From: CAYWKS01 sp964458935
Lineage (GTDB): Bacteria > Planctomycetota > Phycisphaerae > Phycisphaerales > Zrk34
DNA length: 64,000 bases
Reading direction: 5' to 3'
Assembly (NCBI GenBank): GCA_964458935.1
Contig: CAYWKS010000011.1
Location: 1 to 64,000, forward strand
In this document: one piece after another, positions 33,859-43,370 of the stretch
Layout of the letters: each line of letters begins with the position of its first letter
Position numbering within the stretch: position 1 is the stretch's first letter
The notes under the pieces: generated by a model
The model's database searches: none
Told to the model about the DNA's origin: nothing
What the model saw: the letters and a program-made list of their open reading frames with translations, nothing else
Translations under genes and position numbers: made by a program

Positions 33859-36195
33859 ATGGCCAACCTCTTCCAGAGCGACGAGCAGACAGTCAGCCGC
33901 GGCCGGTTCGCGCAGGTCGCGCCCGAGCAGGGCCTGGAGATGCCCGACGGACTGACGTACGTCGTGCCGGACGAGCTGGCCGACCTGCGCCCGGGCGACC
34001 GGGTGGTGGTGCCGCTGGGCCGGGGCAACCGCACGGTCAGCGGTTACGTGCTCAGCGTGGCGGAGACGACGGAGGTGCCGGCGGCCAAGCTCAAGCGGAT
34101 CGCGGCGCGCGAGCGGGAGGCGCTGCACCTGCCCGACGGGCTGATCGAGCTGGCGCGTTGGATGTCGGGCTACTACTGCTGCCCGCTGGGGATGGTGTTC
34201 GCGACGATGCTGCCGGCCTCGGTCAAGCGGGGCACCGGGCTGGTCAGGCGGGCGCTGGTGGACCTGCAGGACCCGATCGCCGCCGACAGCCTGCCGGGGA
34301 TCGTGCAGCACCACAAGCTCCCCCCGAAGCAGCGGGCCGTGCTCGCGGCGGCGATGGAGCTGGGCATGATCGGCAAGCTGCCCATGGACGCCCGATCGCT
34401 CGCCGACGCCGGCGGGGCCCGGTCCGCCCAGCCGGTCAACCAGCTCATCGACAAGGGCCTGCTCCGCCGGGTCGACCACACGGAGCTCCGCGCCGCGGCG
34501 TCGCACGAATCGCCCGAGCGCCACCGGCCGGTCACCCTCAACGACGAGCAACAGCAGACCTGCGACGCGATCACCTCGTCGCTGGACAAGGGGTTCGGGG
34601 TGCACGTCATCCACGGCGTGACGGGCTCGGGCAAGACCGAGGTGTACATCCGGGCGATCGAGCCGGTCGTCGCCGCGGGCAAGGTCGCGGTGGTGCTGGT
34701 GCCGGAGATCGCGCTGACGCCGCAGACGGTCGGCCGCTTCCTCGGGCGGTTCGAGCGGGTGGCGGTGCTGCACTCGGGCCTGACCGCGGCGCAACGGCAC
34801 CGCCAGTGGCTGGCCATCCGCGACGGGTGGGCCCAGGTCGTCGTGGGCGCCCGGTCGGCGGTGTTCGCACCGACCGCGAACGTCGGGCTGCTCGTCGTCG
34901 ACGAGGAACACGACGCCAGCTACAAGCAGGACCAGGCCCCGCGCTACCACGGCCGCGACCTAGCCATCAAGCGCGGCCAGATGCACCGATGCCCGGTCGT
35001 GCTCGGGTCGGCCACCCCCTCCCTCGAGAGCTACTACAACGCCACCCGGGGCCCGGCGCGAACGCACTACCGACTGCACAAGCTCACCCGCCGTGTCATG
35101 GATCGGTCGATGCCCCGCGTGCGGATCGTGGACATGATGGCCGAACGCCGCGCGCGGGTGCAGCGCGGCGACCGCGGCGTTCACCTGGTCAGCGACGTGC
35201 TCGAGTCGGCCATGCGGCGCACGTTCGAAGCCGGCGCCCAGGTCATCCTGCTGCTCAACCGCCGGGGGTACGCCAACTACATCGCCTGCCCGGACCCCAA
35301 CTGCGGCTGGCAGATGCGGTGCGACCACTGCGACGTGGCGATGGTGTACCACCTCGACCGCCGCGTCGCCGCCGGCGGGCTGGTCCGCTGCCACTACTGC
35401 TCGTTCGAGAACCGCCTGCCGGGGGTGTGCCCGGTCTGCGGGAGGAAGGTCACGGTGTTCGGGCTCGGCACGCAGCGCGTGGAACAGGAGCTCGAGCGGA
35501 AGCTCCCGAGCGTCCGACTGCTGCGGATGGACTCGGACGCGATGCGGACCGGCCGGGACTACCAGGAAGCGCTCGGCCGCTTCCGCGCCGGCGAGGTCGA
35601 CCTGCTGATCGGCACGCAGATGATCGCCAAGGGCCTGGACTTTCCCAATGTGAGGCTGGTCGGCGTGATCAGCGCGGACACGGCGCTGAACCTGCCCGAC
35701 TTCCGGGCGAGCGAGCGGACGTTTCAGTTGGTCTCGCAGGTCTCCGGCCGCAGCGGCCGGGGCGACACCGCCGGCGCCGTCGTTGTCCAGACCTTCACGC
35801 CGACCCACCCGGTGATCAAGCTCGCCGCGGCGCACGACTACGCGACGTTCGCGCGGCAGGAGCTGGAGCAGCGCGAGCGGGCCGCCCTGCCCCCGACGAC
35901 GCGGATGGCGCGGATCGTCTGCCGCGACCGCGACCTGGACAAGGCCAACGACGCGGCCGACGCGGTCAACGCCGCCCTGCTCGATGCCGACGCCAAGCTG
36001 GGCACCGGCTGCCGCATCCTCGGCCCGCTGGTCCCGCCGATCGCCCGCATCGGCGGCTACTACCGCATGCAGATCGAGATCGTCGCCGACACCGCCGCGG
36101 CGCTGCAGAAGCTGCTCGCCGTCGCCCGCGACGCCGGCGCCATCACGTCCGACATCACCATGGCCGTCGACGTCGATCCGGTGAGTCTGATGTAG
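33859..36195 (+). CDS. priA: Primosomal replication-restart helicase PriA
   Basis: The 778-residue 3'-5' helicase restarts stalled forks. The N-terminal DNA-binding region has RPGDRVVVPLG-like loops; motif I is GVTGSGKTEVY, motif II DEEHDASYK, followed by GRDLAIKRGQ and GSATPSLES. Between the helicase lobes eight cysteines (CPDPNCGW, CDHCD, CHYC, CPVCGRK) bind two zincs. Motifs V and VI are LIGTQMIAKGLDFPNV and QVSGRSGRGDTAGAV. The start at 33859 begins the conserved region; the frame is open far upstream only because it is antisense to lnt. Confidence 0.96.
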   Translation: MANLFQSDEQTVSRGRFAQVAPEQGLEMPDGLTYVVPDELADLRPGDRVVVPLGRGNRTVSGYVLSVAETTEVPAAKLKRIAAREREALHLPDGLIELARWMSGYYCCPLGMVFATMLPASVKRGTGLVRRALVDLQDPIAADSLPGIVQHHKLPPKQRAVLAAAMELGMIGKLPMDARSLADAGGARSAQPVNQLIDKGLLRRVDHTELRAAASHESPERHRPVTLNDEQQQTCDAITSSLDKGFGVHVIHGVTGSGKTEVYIRAIEPVVAAGKVAVVLVPEIALTPQTVGRFLGRFERVAVLHSGLTAAQRHRQWLAIRDGWAQVVVGARSAVFAPTANVGLLVVDEEHDASYKQDQAPRYHGRDLAIKRGQMHRCPVVLGSATPSLESYYNATRGPARTHYRLHKLTRRVMDRSMPRVRIVDMMAERRARVQRGDRGVHLVSDVLESAMRRTFEAGAQVILLLNRRGYANYIACPDPNCGWQMRCDHCDVAMVYHLDRRVAAGGLVRCHYCSFENRLPGVCPVCGRKVTVFGLGTQRVEQELERKLPSVRLLRMDSDAMRTGRDYQEALGRFRAGEVDLLIGTQMIAKGLDFPNVRLVGVISADTALNLPDFRASERTFQLVSQVSGRSGRGDTAGAVVVQTFTPTHPVIKLAAAHDYATFARQELEQRERAALPPTTRMARIVCRDRDLDKANDAADAVNAALLDADAKLGTGCRILGPLVPPIARIGGYYRMQIEIVADTAAALQKLLAVARDAGAITSDITMAVDVDPVSLM

Positions 36196-36199
36196 GTGA

Positions 36200-36226
36200 G
36201 GGGCGGCCGCCGCACGGCTTCGCCCC
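36200..36226. terminator. Hairpin between priA and the FliN-type gene
   Basis: GGGGCG and GCCG pair with CGGC and CGCCCC (two-base bulge, five-base loop), directly after the priA stop and between convergent genes. No T-run. Confidence 0.45.
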
Positions 36227-36255
36227 ATCCGAGGCCTCAGGCCCGGCGGGGTGAA

Positions 36256-36618
36256 TCACTGTTCTTGCTCGCCGGCTTCGTCGGCCTGGCCGGCCTCCGC
36301 CTCGACATCGCCGTCGTCGGCGTCGCCGCCGCCGCCGAGCTGCTGGCCGACCGGGCCCAGCGCCCGGATGCGGTCTTCGGCGTCGCCGACCGCGGCGACC
36401 TTGATGCCGAACCGCTCGCCGACCTTGACCGCGGCGCCGTGGCCGATGAGCTTGTTGTTGACCATGAGCTCGAGCGGCTCGTCGTGGGGCTTGGGCAGCT
36501 CGACCAGCGCGCCGGGGCCGAGGTTCATCACCTCGCTGAGCTTCATCTGGCGGTGCGCCAGGCGGACGATGACCGGCACACGCAGCTTCAGGATGGCTTT
36601 GACATCGCGGACGGACAT
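36256..36618 (-). CDS. FliN/SpoA-domain surface-presentation protein
   Basis: The 120-residue protein contains a SpoA (FliN/HrcQ C-ring) domain: ILKLRVPVIVRLAHRQMKLS, VMNLGPGALVELPKPHDEPL and LMVNNKLIGHGAAVKVGERF. This domain builds the flagellar switch C-ring or the type III secretion sorting platform. The C-terminal 30 residues are a glycine/aspartate/glutamate-rich tail. Start at 36618 is where the domain lead begins; an upstream ATG at 36660 overlaps the ald stop and is possible. No other flagellar or secretion gene is in the window, so the partner complex is unknown. Confidence 0.82.
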   Translation of the reverse strand: MSVRDVKAILKLRVPVIVRLAHRQMKLSEVMNLGPGALVELPKPHDEPLELMVNNKLIGHGAAVKVGERFGIKVAAVGDAEDRIRALGPVGQQLGGGGDADDGDVEAEAGQADEAGEQEQ

Positions 36619-36650
36619 ACCTTGCTTATCGGACAAGCCCCGCGCCGAAC

Positions 36651-37745
36651 TTAATCGCATTCCACGCCGAACGTCTCGGCGACGGCGCGGTTGGTCAGCC
36701 GGCCTTCGCGCATGTTCAGCGCCGAGCGGAACGCCGGGTCACCGGACAGCAGCGCCTCGAGCGGGGCATCGGCGAGGCGGAGCACGTAGGGCTGGGTCGC
36801 GTGGCACAGCGCCTGGGTGCTGGTGCGGCCGACCGCGCCGGGCATGTTCGCCACGCCGTAGTGCACGACCCCGTCGACGACGAAGGTCGGGTCCTCGTGG
36901 GTGGTGGGTCGGGAGGTCTCGATGCACCCGCCCTGGTCGACGCCGACGTCGACGATCACGCTGCCGGTCTTCATGCCCCGGAGCATCGCGCGGGTGATGA
37001 GCACGGGCGTCCGCCCGCCGGGGATGAGGACGCTGCCGATGACCAGGTCGGCGAGGGCGGCGTGCTCGGCGATCGCGTGCGGGTCGCTGTAGACGGTGTG
37101 CACGTTGGGCGGCATGACCGAGTCGAGGTGCCGGAGACGATCGAGGTCGACGTCCATGGCCACGACGTTGGCGCCCAGGCCGGCGGCCATGCGGGCCGCG
37201 TTCGTCCCGACCACCCCCGCGCCGAGGATCAGCACGTTGCCCGGCTCCACGCCGGTCACCCCGCCCAGCAGGATCCCCCGCCCGAGTTGAGGCCGCTCCA
37301 GGAACTTCGCGCCCTCCTGGATGCTCATCCGCCCGGCGACCTCGCTCATCGGCGTCAGCAGCGGCAACGCCCCCGACGCGTCGGTCAGCGTCTCGTACGC
37401 CAACGCCACGATCCGCCGCGCCAGGCATGCCTCGGTCAACGCCCGCGACGCGGCGAAGTGGAAGTACGTGAAGACGACCTGGCCCGCCCGCAGCCGCTCG
37501 ATCTCCGGGCCGATCGGCTCTTTCACCTTGACGATCAGGTCGGCGTCGTCGAAGACCGCCTCGGGCCGCTCGACCAGCACGGCGCCGGCCCGTTCGTACT
37601 CGGCGTCGTCGTAGCCGCTGCCGACGCCGGCGCCCCGCTCGAGCAGCACCCGGTGCCCGCGGCGCGCCAGCAGTTCCACGCCCACCGGCAACATCGCCAC
37701 GCGGTACTCGTGCTGCTTGGTCTCACGCGGGATGCCGACGATCAT
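36651..37745 (-). CDS. ald: Alanine dehydrogenase
   Basis: The 364-residue NAD-dependent enzyme interconverts L-alanine and pyruvate plus ammonia. Typical segments are MIVGIPRETKQHEYRVAM with the substrate Arg, the KVKEP motif with the catalytic lysine, TYFHFAAS with the active histidine, NAD loop LILGAGVVGTNAARMA and a C-terminal GVANMPGAVGRTST. TACAAT on the minus strand (37775-37780) with GGAG near the start suggests its own short-leader promoter, without a clear -35. It follows fabF by 73 bases. Confidence 0.96.
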   Translation of the reverse strand: MIVGIPRETKQHEYRVAMLPVGVELLARRGHRVLLERGAGVGSGYDDAEYERAGAVLVERPEAVFDDADLIVKVKEPIGPEIERLRAGQVVFTYFHFAASRALTEACLARRIVALAYETLTDASGALPLLTPMSEVAGRMSIQEGAKFLERPQLGRGILLGGVTGVEPGNVLILGAGVVGTNAARMAAGLGANVVAMDVDLDRLRHLDSVMPPNVHTVYSDPHAIAEHAALADLVIGSVLIPGGRTPVLITRAMLRGMKTGSVIVDVGVDQGGCIETSRPTTHEDPTFVVDGVVHYGVANMPGAVGRTSTQALCHATQPYVLRLADAPLEALLSGDPAFRSALNMREGRLTNRAVAETFGVECD

Positions 37746-37818
37746 GGCGCGGGGCTCCGGGGATCGAGCGGCTGATTGTAGGTCGCGGGGAGGCGGACCG
37801 CGGCGCCCGGCGGACCGG

Positions 37819-39057
37819 TTACACCTTGCCGATGACCAGCGAGATGTTGTGGCCGCCGAACCCGAAGTTGTTGCACAGCGCGTAGCGGATGTCGTGGTGC
37901 TGGGCCTCGTGGGCGCAGTAGTTCAGGTCGCATCCGACGTCGGGGGTGTCGAGGTTGATCGTCGGCGGGCAGTCGCCGGTCTGGACGGCGAGCGTGGTCA
38001 TGACCGCCTCGATCCCGCCGGAGGCGCCGAGCAGGTGGCCGGTCATGCTCTTGGTGCCGCTGATGGCGAGCCGGTGGGCGTGGTCGGCGAAGACGGTCTT
38101 GAGGGCGCGGTTCTCGGCGACGTCGCCCAGCGGGGTCGAGGTCGCGTGGGGGTTGATGTGCTGGATGTCGGTCGGGTCGATCCGGGCGTCGCGGAGGGCG
38201 CGGCGCATGGCCTCGGCGGCGCCCGAGCCGTTCTCGTCGGGCGCGGTGATGTGCGAGCCGTCGCCGGTCATGCCGAACCCGCAGACCTCGGCGTAGATGT
38301 TGGCGTCGCGGGCTTTGGCGTGCTCGTAGTCTTCGAGCAGGAGCACGCCGGCGCCCTCGGCGATGACGAACCCGTCGCGGTCGACGTCGAAGGGCCGGGA
38401 GGCCTTCTCCGGGTCTTCGTTGCGGGTCGACAGGGCGCGCATGGTCATGAAGCAGCCGACGCCCAGCCGCGTGGCGGCGGCTTCCGACCCGCCGGCGAGG
38501 ACGACGTCGGCGTCGCCGTGGCGGATCGCGCTGCACGCGTCGGCGATGGCGTGGCCCGCCGCGGCGCAGGCGGTCACGGTCGCGTAGTTGACGCCCTTGA
38601 AGCCGAAGTGGATGGAGACGTTGGCCGAGCCGGCGTTGATCATGAGCATGGGGATCAGCAGCGGGCTGGCGCGTTTGGGCCCCTTCTCGATGACCTTCTC
38701 GTGGCCGTGCTCGAAGCTCTCCATGCCGCCGATGCCCGAGCCGATGATCACGCCGCAGCGGTACGGGTCCTCGGCGTCGGGGTCGAGCCCGGAATCGGCG
38801 ATCGCGTCGATGGACGCCGACAGCGCGAACTGGCTGAAGCGGTCGAGCCGTTTGCAGGCATTGGCGTCGAGGTGCGGGCCGCCGTCCCACTCGGTGATCT
38901 CGCCGGCGATGCGGCTGGTGTGCTGGCTGGCGTCCCAGCGTCGGATGGGGCGGATGCCGCTGGTCCCGGCGAGCAGCTTGGCCCAGACCTCGGGGACGCT
39001 GAGCCCGAGGCTGGTCGCCCAGCCCATGCCCGTGATGACAACGCGTCGTGAATTCAT
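37819..39057 (-). CDS. fabF: 3-oxoacyl-ACP synthase II
   Basis: The 412-residue condensing enzyme elongates acyl-ACP. The catalytic triad is C164 (VTACAAAGHAIADA), H304 (INPHATSTPLGD) and H341 (GTKSMTGHLLGASGG). The first histidine motif has HAT in place of the usual HGT. Last gene of the rpmF-plsX-fabHDG-acpP-fabF run, in normal order. A second, divergent condensing enzyme lies beside bioB at 51503. Confidence 0.95.
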   Translation of the reverse strand: MNSRRVVITGMGWATSLGLSVPEVWAKLLAGTSGIRPIRRWDASQHTSRIAGEITEWDGGPHLDANACKRLDRFSQFALSASIDAIADSGLDPDAEDPYRCGVIIGSGIGGMESFEHGHEKVIEKGPKRASPLLIPMLMINAGSANVSIHFGFKGVNYATVTACAAAGHAIADACSAIRHGDADVVLAGGSEAAATRLGVGCFMTMRALSTRNEDPEKASRPFDVDRDGFVIAEGAGVLLLEDYEHAKARDANIYAEVCGFGMTGDGSHITAPDENGSGAAEAMRRALRDARIDPTDIQHINPHATSTPLGDVAENRALKTVFADHAHRLAISGTKSMTGHLLGASGGIEAVMTTLAVQTGDCPPTINLDTPDVGCDLNYCAHEAQHHDIRYALCNNFGFGGHNISLVIGKV

Positions 39058-39156
39058 ATCGGTGAAGGATTCCGCACGGCGAGGCGGCGCGTGGGCGTCT
39101 CGTCAAGGCGGGGTCGCCCGGTGTCGCGCGCGGCCTGCGGGATGGTGGTGTTCGGG

Positions 39157-39429
39157 TTACTCGCCTTCTTCGGCGCCGGCGCCCTGCTTGTCGATGTGGG
39201 CCATGATGTAGTCGATGGCCTGCCCGACCGTCTGGATCTTCTCCGCTTCCTCGTCGGGGATGCTCGTCTCAAACTCATCCTCGAACTCCATGACCAGTTC
39301 GACGGTGTCGAGCGAGTCGGCGTTGAGGTCGTTGATGAAGTGGGTGTCGGTGCTGATCTCGCCCTTGTCCACACCCATCTGCTCGGCAACGATGTCGATG
39401 ACCTTCTGTTCGATTTCCTGTCGATCCAT
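39157..39429 (-). CDS. acpP: Acyl carrier protein
   Basis: The 90-residue acidic protein carries the acyl chain in fatty acid synthesis. The phosphopantetheine site is S39 in DLNADSLDTVELVMEFEDEF. It is about ten residues longer than E. coli ACP because of a GAGAEEGE tail. It starts at 39429, seven bases after AAGGAG, and sits between fabG and fabF as in many genomes. Confidence 0.96.
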   Translation of the reverse strand: MDRQEIEQKVIDIVAEQMGVDKGEISTDTHFINDLNADSLDTVELVMEFEDEFETSIPDEEAEKIQTVGQAIDYIMAHIDKQGAGAEEGE

Positions 39430-39559
39430 CGCGATCTCCTTGGTCGGGCGCCAGTGCGTTGTACGGGTCCGTTCCGCCGCTCGGTTAAGGCGGCCAATGA
39501 TATCCGTCGTCGGGCCGGCTGCCAAGGCGAGCGGTGGCCGCCGGGCCCATCGCGTGAGT

Positions 39560-40309
39560 TTAACTCATTGTCATGCCGCCATCGACCGCGAGCACCTGCC
39601 CGGTGATGTAGCCGGCCGATTCCGATGCGACAAACGCCACCGCCGCCGCGACTTCCTCCGACGTGCCCATCCGCTTCAGCGGCGTCAGCGTCTTCACCGA
39701 ATCCTTGATCGCGTCCGGCAGCACGTCGGTCATGTCCGTCTCGATGAACCCCGGGGCCACCACGTTCGCCGTGATCCGCTTGCCCGCCAGCTCCTTCGCG
39801 ATCGACTTGGTCAGGCCCAGCAGCGCCGCCTTGCTCGCGGCGTAGTTGGCCTGCCCCGCGTTGCCCACCAGCCCCGAGACCGAGCCGATGTTCACGATGC
39901 GGCCCCACTTGCCGCGCATCATCGTCCGCGCCGCCGCGCGGCACGCCACGAACGCCGAACGCAGGTTCACCGCCATCACCTCGTCGAACTGCTCGTCGGT
40001 CATCCGCAGGAACAGGTTGTCCCGCGTGATGCCCGCGTTGTTCACCAGGATGTCCAGCCGCCCGTGCTCGTCGGCGACCCGGTCGATCATCGCCACGATC
40101 GCATCGGCATCGGCGATGTCGCAGGCCGCGACCTCGGCGGTGCCGCCGGCGGCTTCGATCCCGGCCTTCACCGCGTTGAGCTTGTCCTGGTCCCGCGCGA
40201 CCAGCACGACGTGCCGGCCGTCCGCCGCCAGCGCCCCGGCGATCGCCGCGCCGATGCCCCGGCTCGCGCCGGTCACCACCGCCACGCGTTGTTCGGTCTT
40301 GTTCGCCAT
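39560..40309 (-). CDS. fabG: 3-oxoacyl-ACP reductase
   Basis: The 249-residue short-chain dehydrogenase reduces the beta-keto group with NADPH. Motifs: VTGASRGIGAAIAGAL (cofactor loop), NNAGITRDNLF, the active-site IGSVSGLVGNAGQANYAASK (Ser, Tyr, Lys) and VAPGFIETDM. I use ATG 40309, preceded by AGGGG; GTG 40318 is an in-frame alternative. It lies 30 bases downstream of fabD. Confidence 0.95.
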   Translation of the reverse strand: MANKTEQRVAVVTGASRGIGAAIAGALAADGRHVVLVARDQDKLNAVKAGIEAAGGTAEVAACDIADADAIVAMIDRVADEHGRLDILVNNAGITRDNLFLRMTDEQFDEVMAVNLRSAFVACRAAARTMMRGKWGRIVNIGSVSGLVGNAGQANYAASKAALLGLTKSIAKELAGKRITANVVAPGFIETDMTDVLPDAIKDSVKTLTPLKRMGTSEEVAAAVAFVASESAGYITGQVLAVDGGMTMS

Positions 40310-40339
40310 CGCAGCCACCCCTGTCAGCCGGCCGCCGGG

Positions 40340-41263
40340 TCAGCCCGGCGGGTCCGCGAAATTCTCAACCTTCGTCTTCCGATCGATCCGCTTCATCATG
40401 CCCGACAACGCCTTGCCCGGCGCCGGTTCAACGTAACGGCCCGGCACGTGGGTGAGCAACCATTGCACGTCGTCGGCCCACCGCACCGGCGAGACGATCT
40501 GGTCGACGAGCTTCCGCTTGATCCCGTCGATCTGCCCGTCGTGGGGCATCCCCGTCACGTTGCTCATCACCGTGCAGGTCGGCACGGACCAGTCGGCCTG
40601 ATCGAGCGCCTCGGCCATGCGGTCGGCCGCCGGCCGCATGTAAGGCGAATGAAACGCCCCGGCGACGGTCAGCTCCGTCGCGCGCAATCCCATCTGCTCC
40701 GCGACTTCGAGGGCCCGGGCGCACGCGGGCTTGTCGCCGCTGACCACGACCTGGCCCGGGCAGTTGAAGTTGGCCGGCACCAGCACGCCGTCGCCGCCCG
40801 CCGCCCGCTCGCACAGCTCGCGGGCCTTTGCTTCGTCGGCGCCGATCAGCGCGACCATGCTCGAGGGGTGGGCCTCGGCGGCCTGCTGCATGAACTGCCC
40901 GCGCTGGCGGACCAGCTTCAGCCCGTCGGCGAAGCTCACCGCACCGGCCAGGTGCAGCGCCGTGTACTCGCCGAGGCTCAGCCCCGCCGTCGCCGCCGGC
41001 TCGGCGTCGAGCTCGCCGGCCTCGCGCAGCGCTCGGACGCAGGCGATCGTCGTCACGTAGATCGCCGCCTGCGCGATGTCGGTGCGCGTGACCTGATCCT
41101 CCGGGCCGTTGAAGCAGACCTCCGAGAGCTCGATGCCGAGCACCTGGTCGGCCTGCTCGAAGGTCCGCCGCGCCGCGTCGTGCTGCGCCGCCCAGGCCTT
41201 GCCCATGCCCACGTGCTGGGCGCCCTGCCCCGGGCACAGAATGATGCTTGCTGTCTCACCCAT
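40340..41263 (-). CDS. fabD: Malonyl-CoA:ACP transacylase
   Basis: The 307-residue enzyme loads malonate on ACP. The nucleophile is S96 in GLSLGEYTAL, the N-terminus has CPGQGAQHVGMG, and the catalytic His lies in VAGAFHSPYM. Length and order fit. It lies 53 bases after fabH. Confidence 0.95.
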   Translation of the reverse strand: MGETASIILCPGQGAQHVGMGKAWAAQHDAARRTFEQADQVLGIELSEVCFNGPEDQVTRTDIAQAAIYVTTIACVRALREAGELDAEPAATAGLSLGEYTALHLAGAVSFADGLKLVRQRGQFMQQAAEAHPSSMVALIGADEAKARELCERAAGGDGVLVPANFNCPGQVVVSGDKPACARALEVAEQMGLRATELTVAGAFHSPYMRPAADRMAEALDQADWSVPTCTVMSNVTGMPHDGQIDGIKRKLVDQIVSPVRWADDVQWLLTHVPGRYVEPAPGKALSGMMKRIDRKTKVENFADPPG

Positions 41264-41316
41264 GCGTTAACCCATTGCTCCGTTCACGTCTTGCCGCTTG
41301 CCCCCGATGCCCGCTG

Positions 41317-42336
41317 TCAGAGCTTCCACAGGCAGGTGCCCCAGCTCAGGCCGCCGCCCTGGGCGACGAACACGACGTAGTCGCCCGGGCCGACCGCGCC
41401 CGACTCCATCAGCTCGTGGAGGCAGATGCCCACGCTGGCCGCGGAGGTGTTGCCGAAGCGATCGATGTTGATGCAGATCTTGTTTTCATCGAATCCCAGC
41501 CGCTTCCACGCGCTCTTGAGCATGCGGATGTTCGACTGGTGGGGGATGACCATCTTGATGTCGTCGGCGGTGAGTCCGGTCGCCTCGAGGGCGTTGCCGA
41601 CGCACTCGGCGAGCTTCTCGACGGCGAACTTGTAGACCGCCTTGCCGTTCATGTGCAGCTTGTCGTACTTGCCGGAGAAGCTTGGCTTCTCGCTGTCGGG
41701 CACGTCGTCGTCATCGCGGGGGACGTAGAGCACGATCCCGCGTTCGCCGTCGGACCCGAGCTGCTGGAAGTAGCAGCCCTGGTCGGGGTCGTCGGAGGGG
41801 GTGAGGATGGCGGCGGCGGCGGCGTCGCCGAACAGCACGCAGGTGGTCCGGTCCTCCCAGTCGGTGATGCGGGTGAGCATCTCGGCGGCGACGACGGCGA
41901 CGTTGCGGTAGTTGCCGCTCATGACGGCGTTGGCGCCGTGGTTGAGGGCGGCGACGAACCCGGTGCAGGCGATGTTGATGTCCATCGCGCCCGCGGGGAT
42001 CGCGCCCAGCCCGTGCACGATCTGGCAGCTCATCGCCGGGCAGATCATGTCCGGGGTCATCGTGGCGCACAGCAGCAGGTCCAGGTCGCCGGGCTGGAGG
42101 CCGGCCCGGTCGAGCGCCCGGCGGACGGCGGTGACGGCCAGGTCGCGGGCGCGGTCGCCGGGCTCGCTGACGTGCCGGGTCTTGATCCCGGTCCGCTGGA
42201 CGATCCACTCATCCGAGGTGTCGACGATCTTTTCGAGGTCGGCGTTGGTGAGGATGCGATCGGGGACGGCCATGCCCGAGCCGGCGATGGCGACCCCGGC
42301 CGGGCCTCGTGCTCTGCGGGCTTGCGTTGGACTCAT
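41317..42336 (-). CDS. fabH: 3-oxoacyl-ACP synthase III
   Basis: The 339-residue enzyme starts fatty acid synthesis by condensing acetyl-CoA with malonyl-ACP. The triad is C124 (NIACTGFVAAL), H266 (IPHQSNIRM) and N296 (DRFGNTSAAS). The start overlaps the plsX stop by four bases (ATGA), indicating coupling. Confidence 0.96.
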   Translation of the reverse strand: MSPTQARRARGPAGVAIAGSGMAVPDRILTNADLEKIVDTSDEWIVQRTGIKTRHVSEPGDRARDLAVTAVRRALDRAGLQPGDLDLLLCATMTPDMICPAMSCQIVHGLGAIPAGAMDINIACTGFVAALNHGANAVMSGNYRNVAVVAAEMLTRITDWEDRTTCVLFGDAAAAAILTPSDDPDQGCYFQQLGSDGERGIVLYVPRDDDDVPDSEKPSFSGKYDKLHMNGKAVYKFAVEKLAECVGNALEATGLTADDIKMVIPHQSNIRMLKSAWKRLGFDENKICINIDRFGNTSAASVGICLHELMESGAVGPGDYVVFVAQGGGLSWGTCLWKL

Positions 42337-43367
42337 GGAGCGACCTTACCGGCGAGCTGTTCCGCCCGGGCCAGCGCCTGGACGATCTTGTCGTTGACGT
42401 TGTGACGGGTGTAGCTGACGGCGTTGCGGACCGCGGCGCGGATCGTGCGGGCCTGCGACGAGCCGTGGCAGATCACGCAGTTGCCCCGGACACCCAGCAG
42501 CGGCGCCCCGCCGAACTCGTGCCAGTCGTGCTTGGCCCAGATCTTCTTGACGACCGGCTCGAATTTCATCGCCAGCTCCGGGTCTTCCTCAAAGATCTCG
42601 TGGGCGATGGTCTTGAACAGCCCGGCGGCCAGGCCCTCGGCGAGCTTGAGCACCACGTTGCCGGTGAAGCCCTCGGTGATGAGCACGTCGGTCTTGCCGT
42701 CGAACAGGTCGCGGCCCTCGCAGTGGCCGACGTAGTTCAGCTCGGGGTCGGCCTTCATGAGCTTGCCGCTCTCCTTGACCAGGCCCGTGCCCTTGTTCTC
42801 CTCGCCCCCGACCGAGAGCACCGAGACGCGGGGGCTGTCGATGCCGTGCACCTCCCGGGCGTAGATGCCGGCCATGTGCCCGTACTGGTGCAGGTGGTGG
42901 GGCTTGGGGACGATGTTCGCCCCGACGTCGCAGACGATCAGCGGGCCGTGGAACGTGGGCATGGTCACCGCGATCCCCGGCCGGTGCACGTTGGGCAGAC
43001 GCCGCATGTGCATCTGGGCCGCGGCGACCATCGCGCCGGTGTTGCCCGCGGAGATGACGATGTCGGCCTGCTGGTCGCCGGCGCGCTTGGACCCGAGCCA
43101 GCCCAGCTTCGCGACCGAGCTGTCGGGCTTGTTCCGCACCGCGTCGACGGGCGTCTCATCCATGTCCACCGTCTCCCGCGTGGCGAGGATGTCCACGCGG
43201 GGATCGTGGGCGTGACCGCGTTCGGTGATGCAGTCGCGGATGACCTGGGGGTCGCCGACGAAGACGAGTTGATCGTCGTCAGCGAGCAGTTCGAGGGCGG
43301 CCAGCGCGCCGTCGAGGATGGCATCGGGCGCGTTGTCGCCGCCCATGACGTCGATGGCGATACGCAT
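42333..43367 (-). CDS. plsX: Phosphate acyltransferase PlsX
   Basis: The 344-residue enzyme makes acyl-phosphate from acyl-ACP for phospholipid synthesis with PlsY. It opens IAIDVMGGDNAPDAILDGAL and shows ISAGNTGAMVAAAQMHMRRL and LITEGFTGNVVLKLAEGLA. GAGGA lies ten bases before the start, only three bases after the rpmF stop. Regular length. Confidence 0.95.
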   Translation of the reverse strand: MRIAIDVMGGDNAPDAILDGALAALELLADDDQLVFVGDPQVIRDCITERGHAHDPRVDILATRETVDMDETPVDAVRNKPDSSVAKLGWLGSKRAGDQQADIVISAGNTGAMVAAAQMHMRRLPNVHRPGIAVTMPTFHGPLIVCDVGANIVPKPHHLHQYGHMAGIYAREVHGIDSPRVSVLSVGGEENKGTGLVKESGKLMKADPELNYVGHCEGRDLFDGKTDVLITEGFTGNVVLKLAEGLAAGLFKTIAHEIFEEDPELAMKFEPVVKKIWAKHDWHEFGGAPLLGVRGNCVICHGSSQARTIRAAVRNAVSYTRHNVNDKIVQALARAEQLAGKVAP

Positions 43368-43370
43368 CGA

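Noticed and set aside
36619..36660. Upstream ATG (36660) of the FliN-type gene
   Set aside because: It overlaps ald, has no ribosome site, and adds residues outside the SpoA domain; kept only as an alternative.
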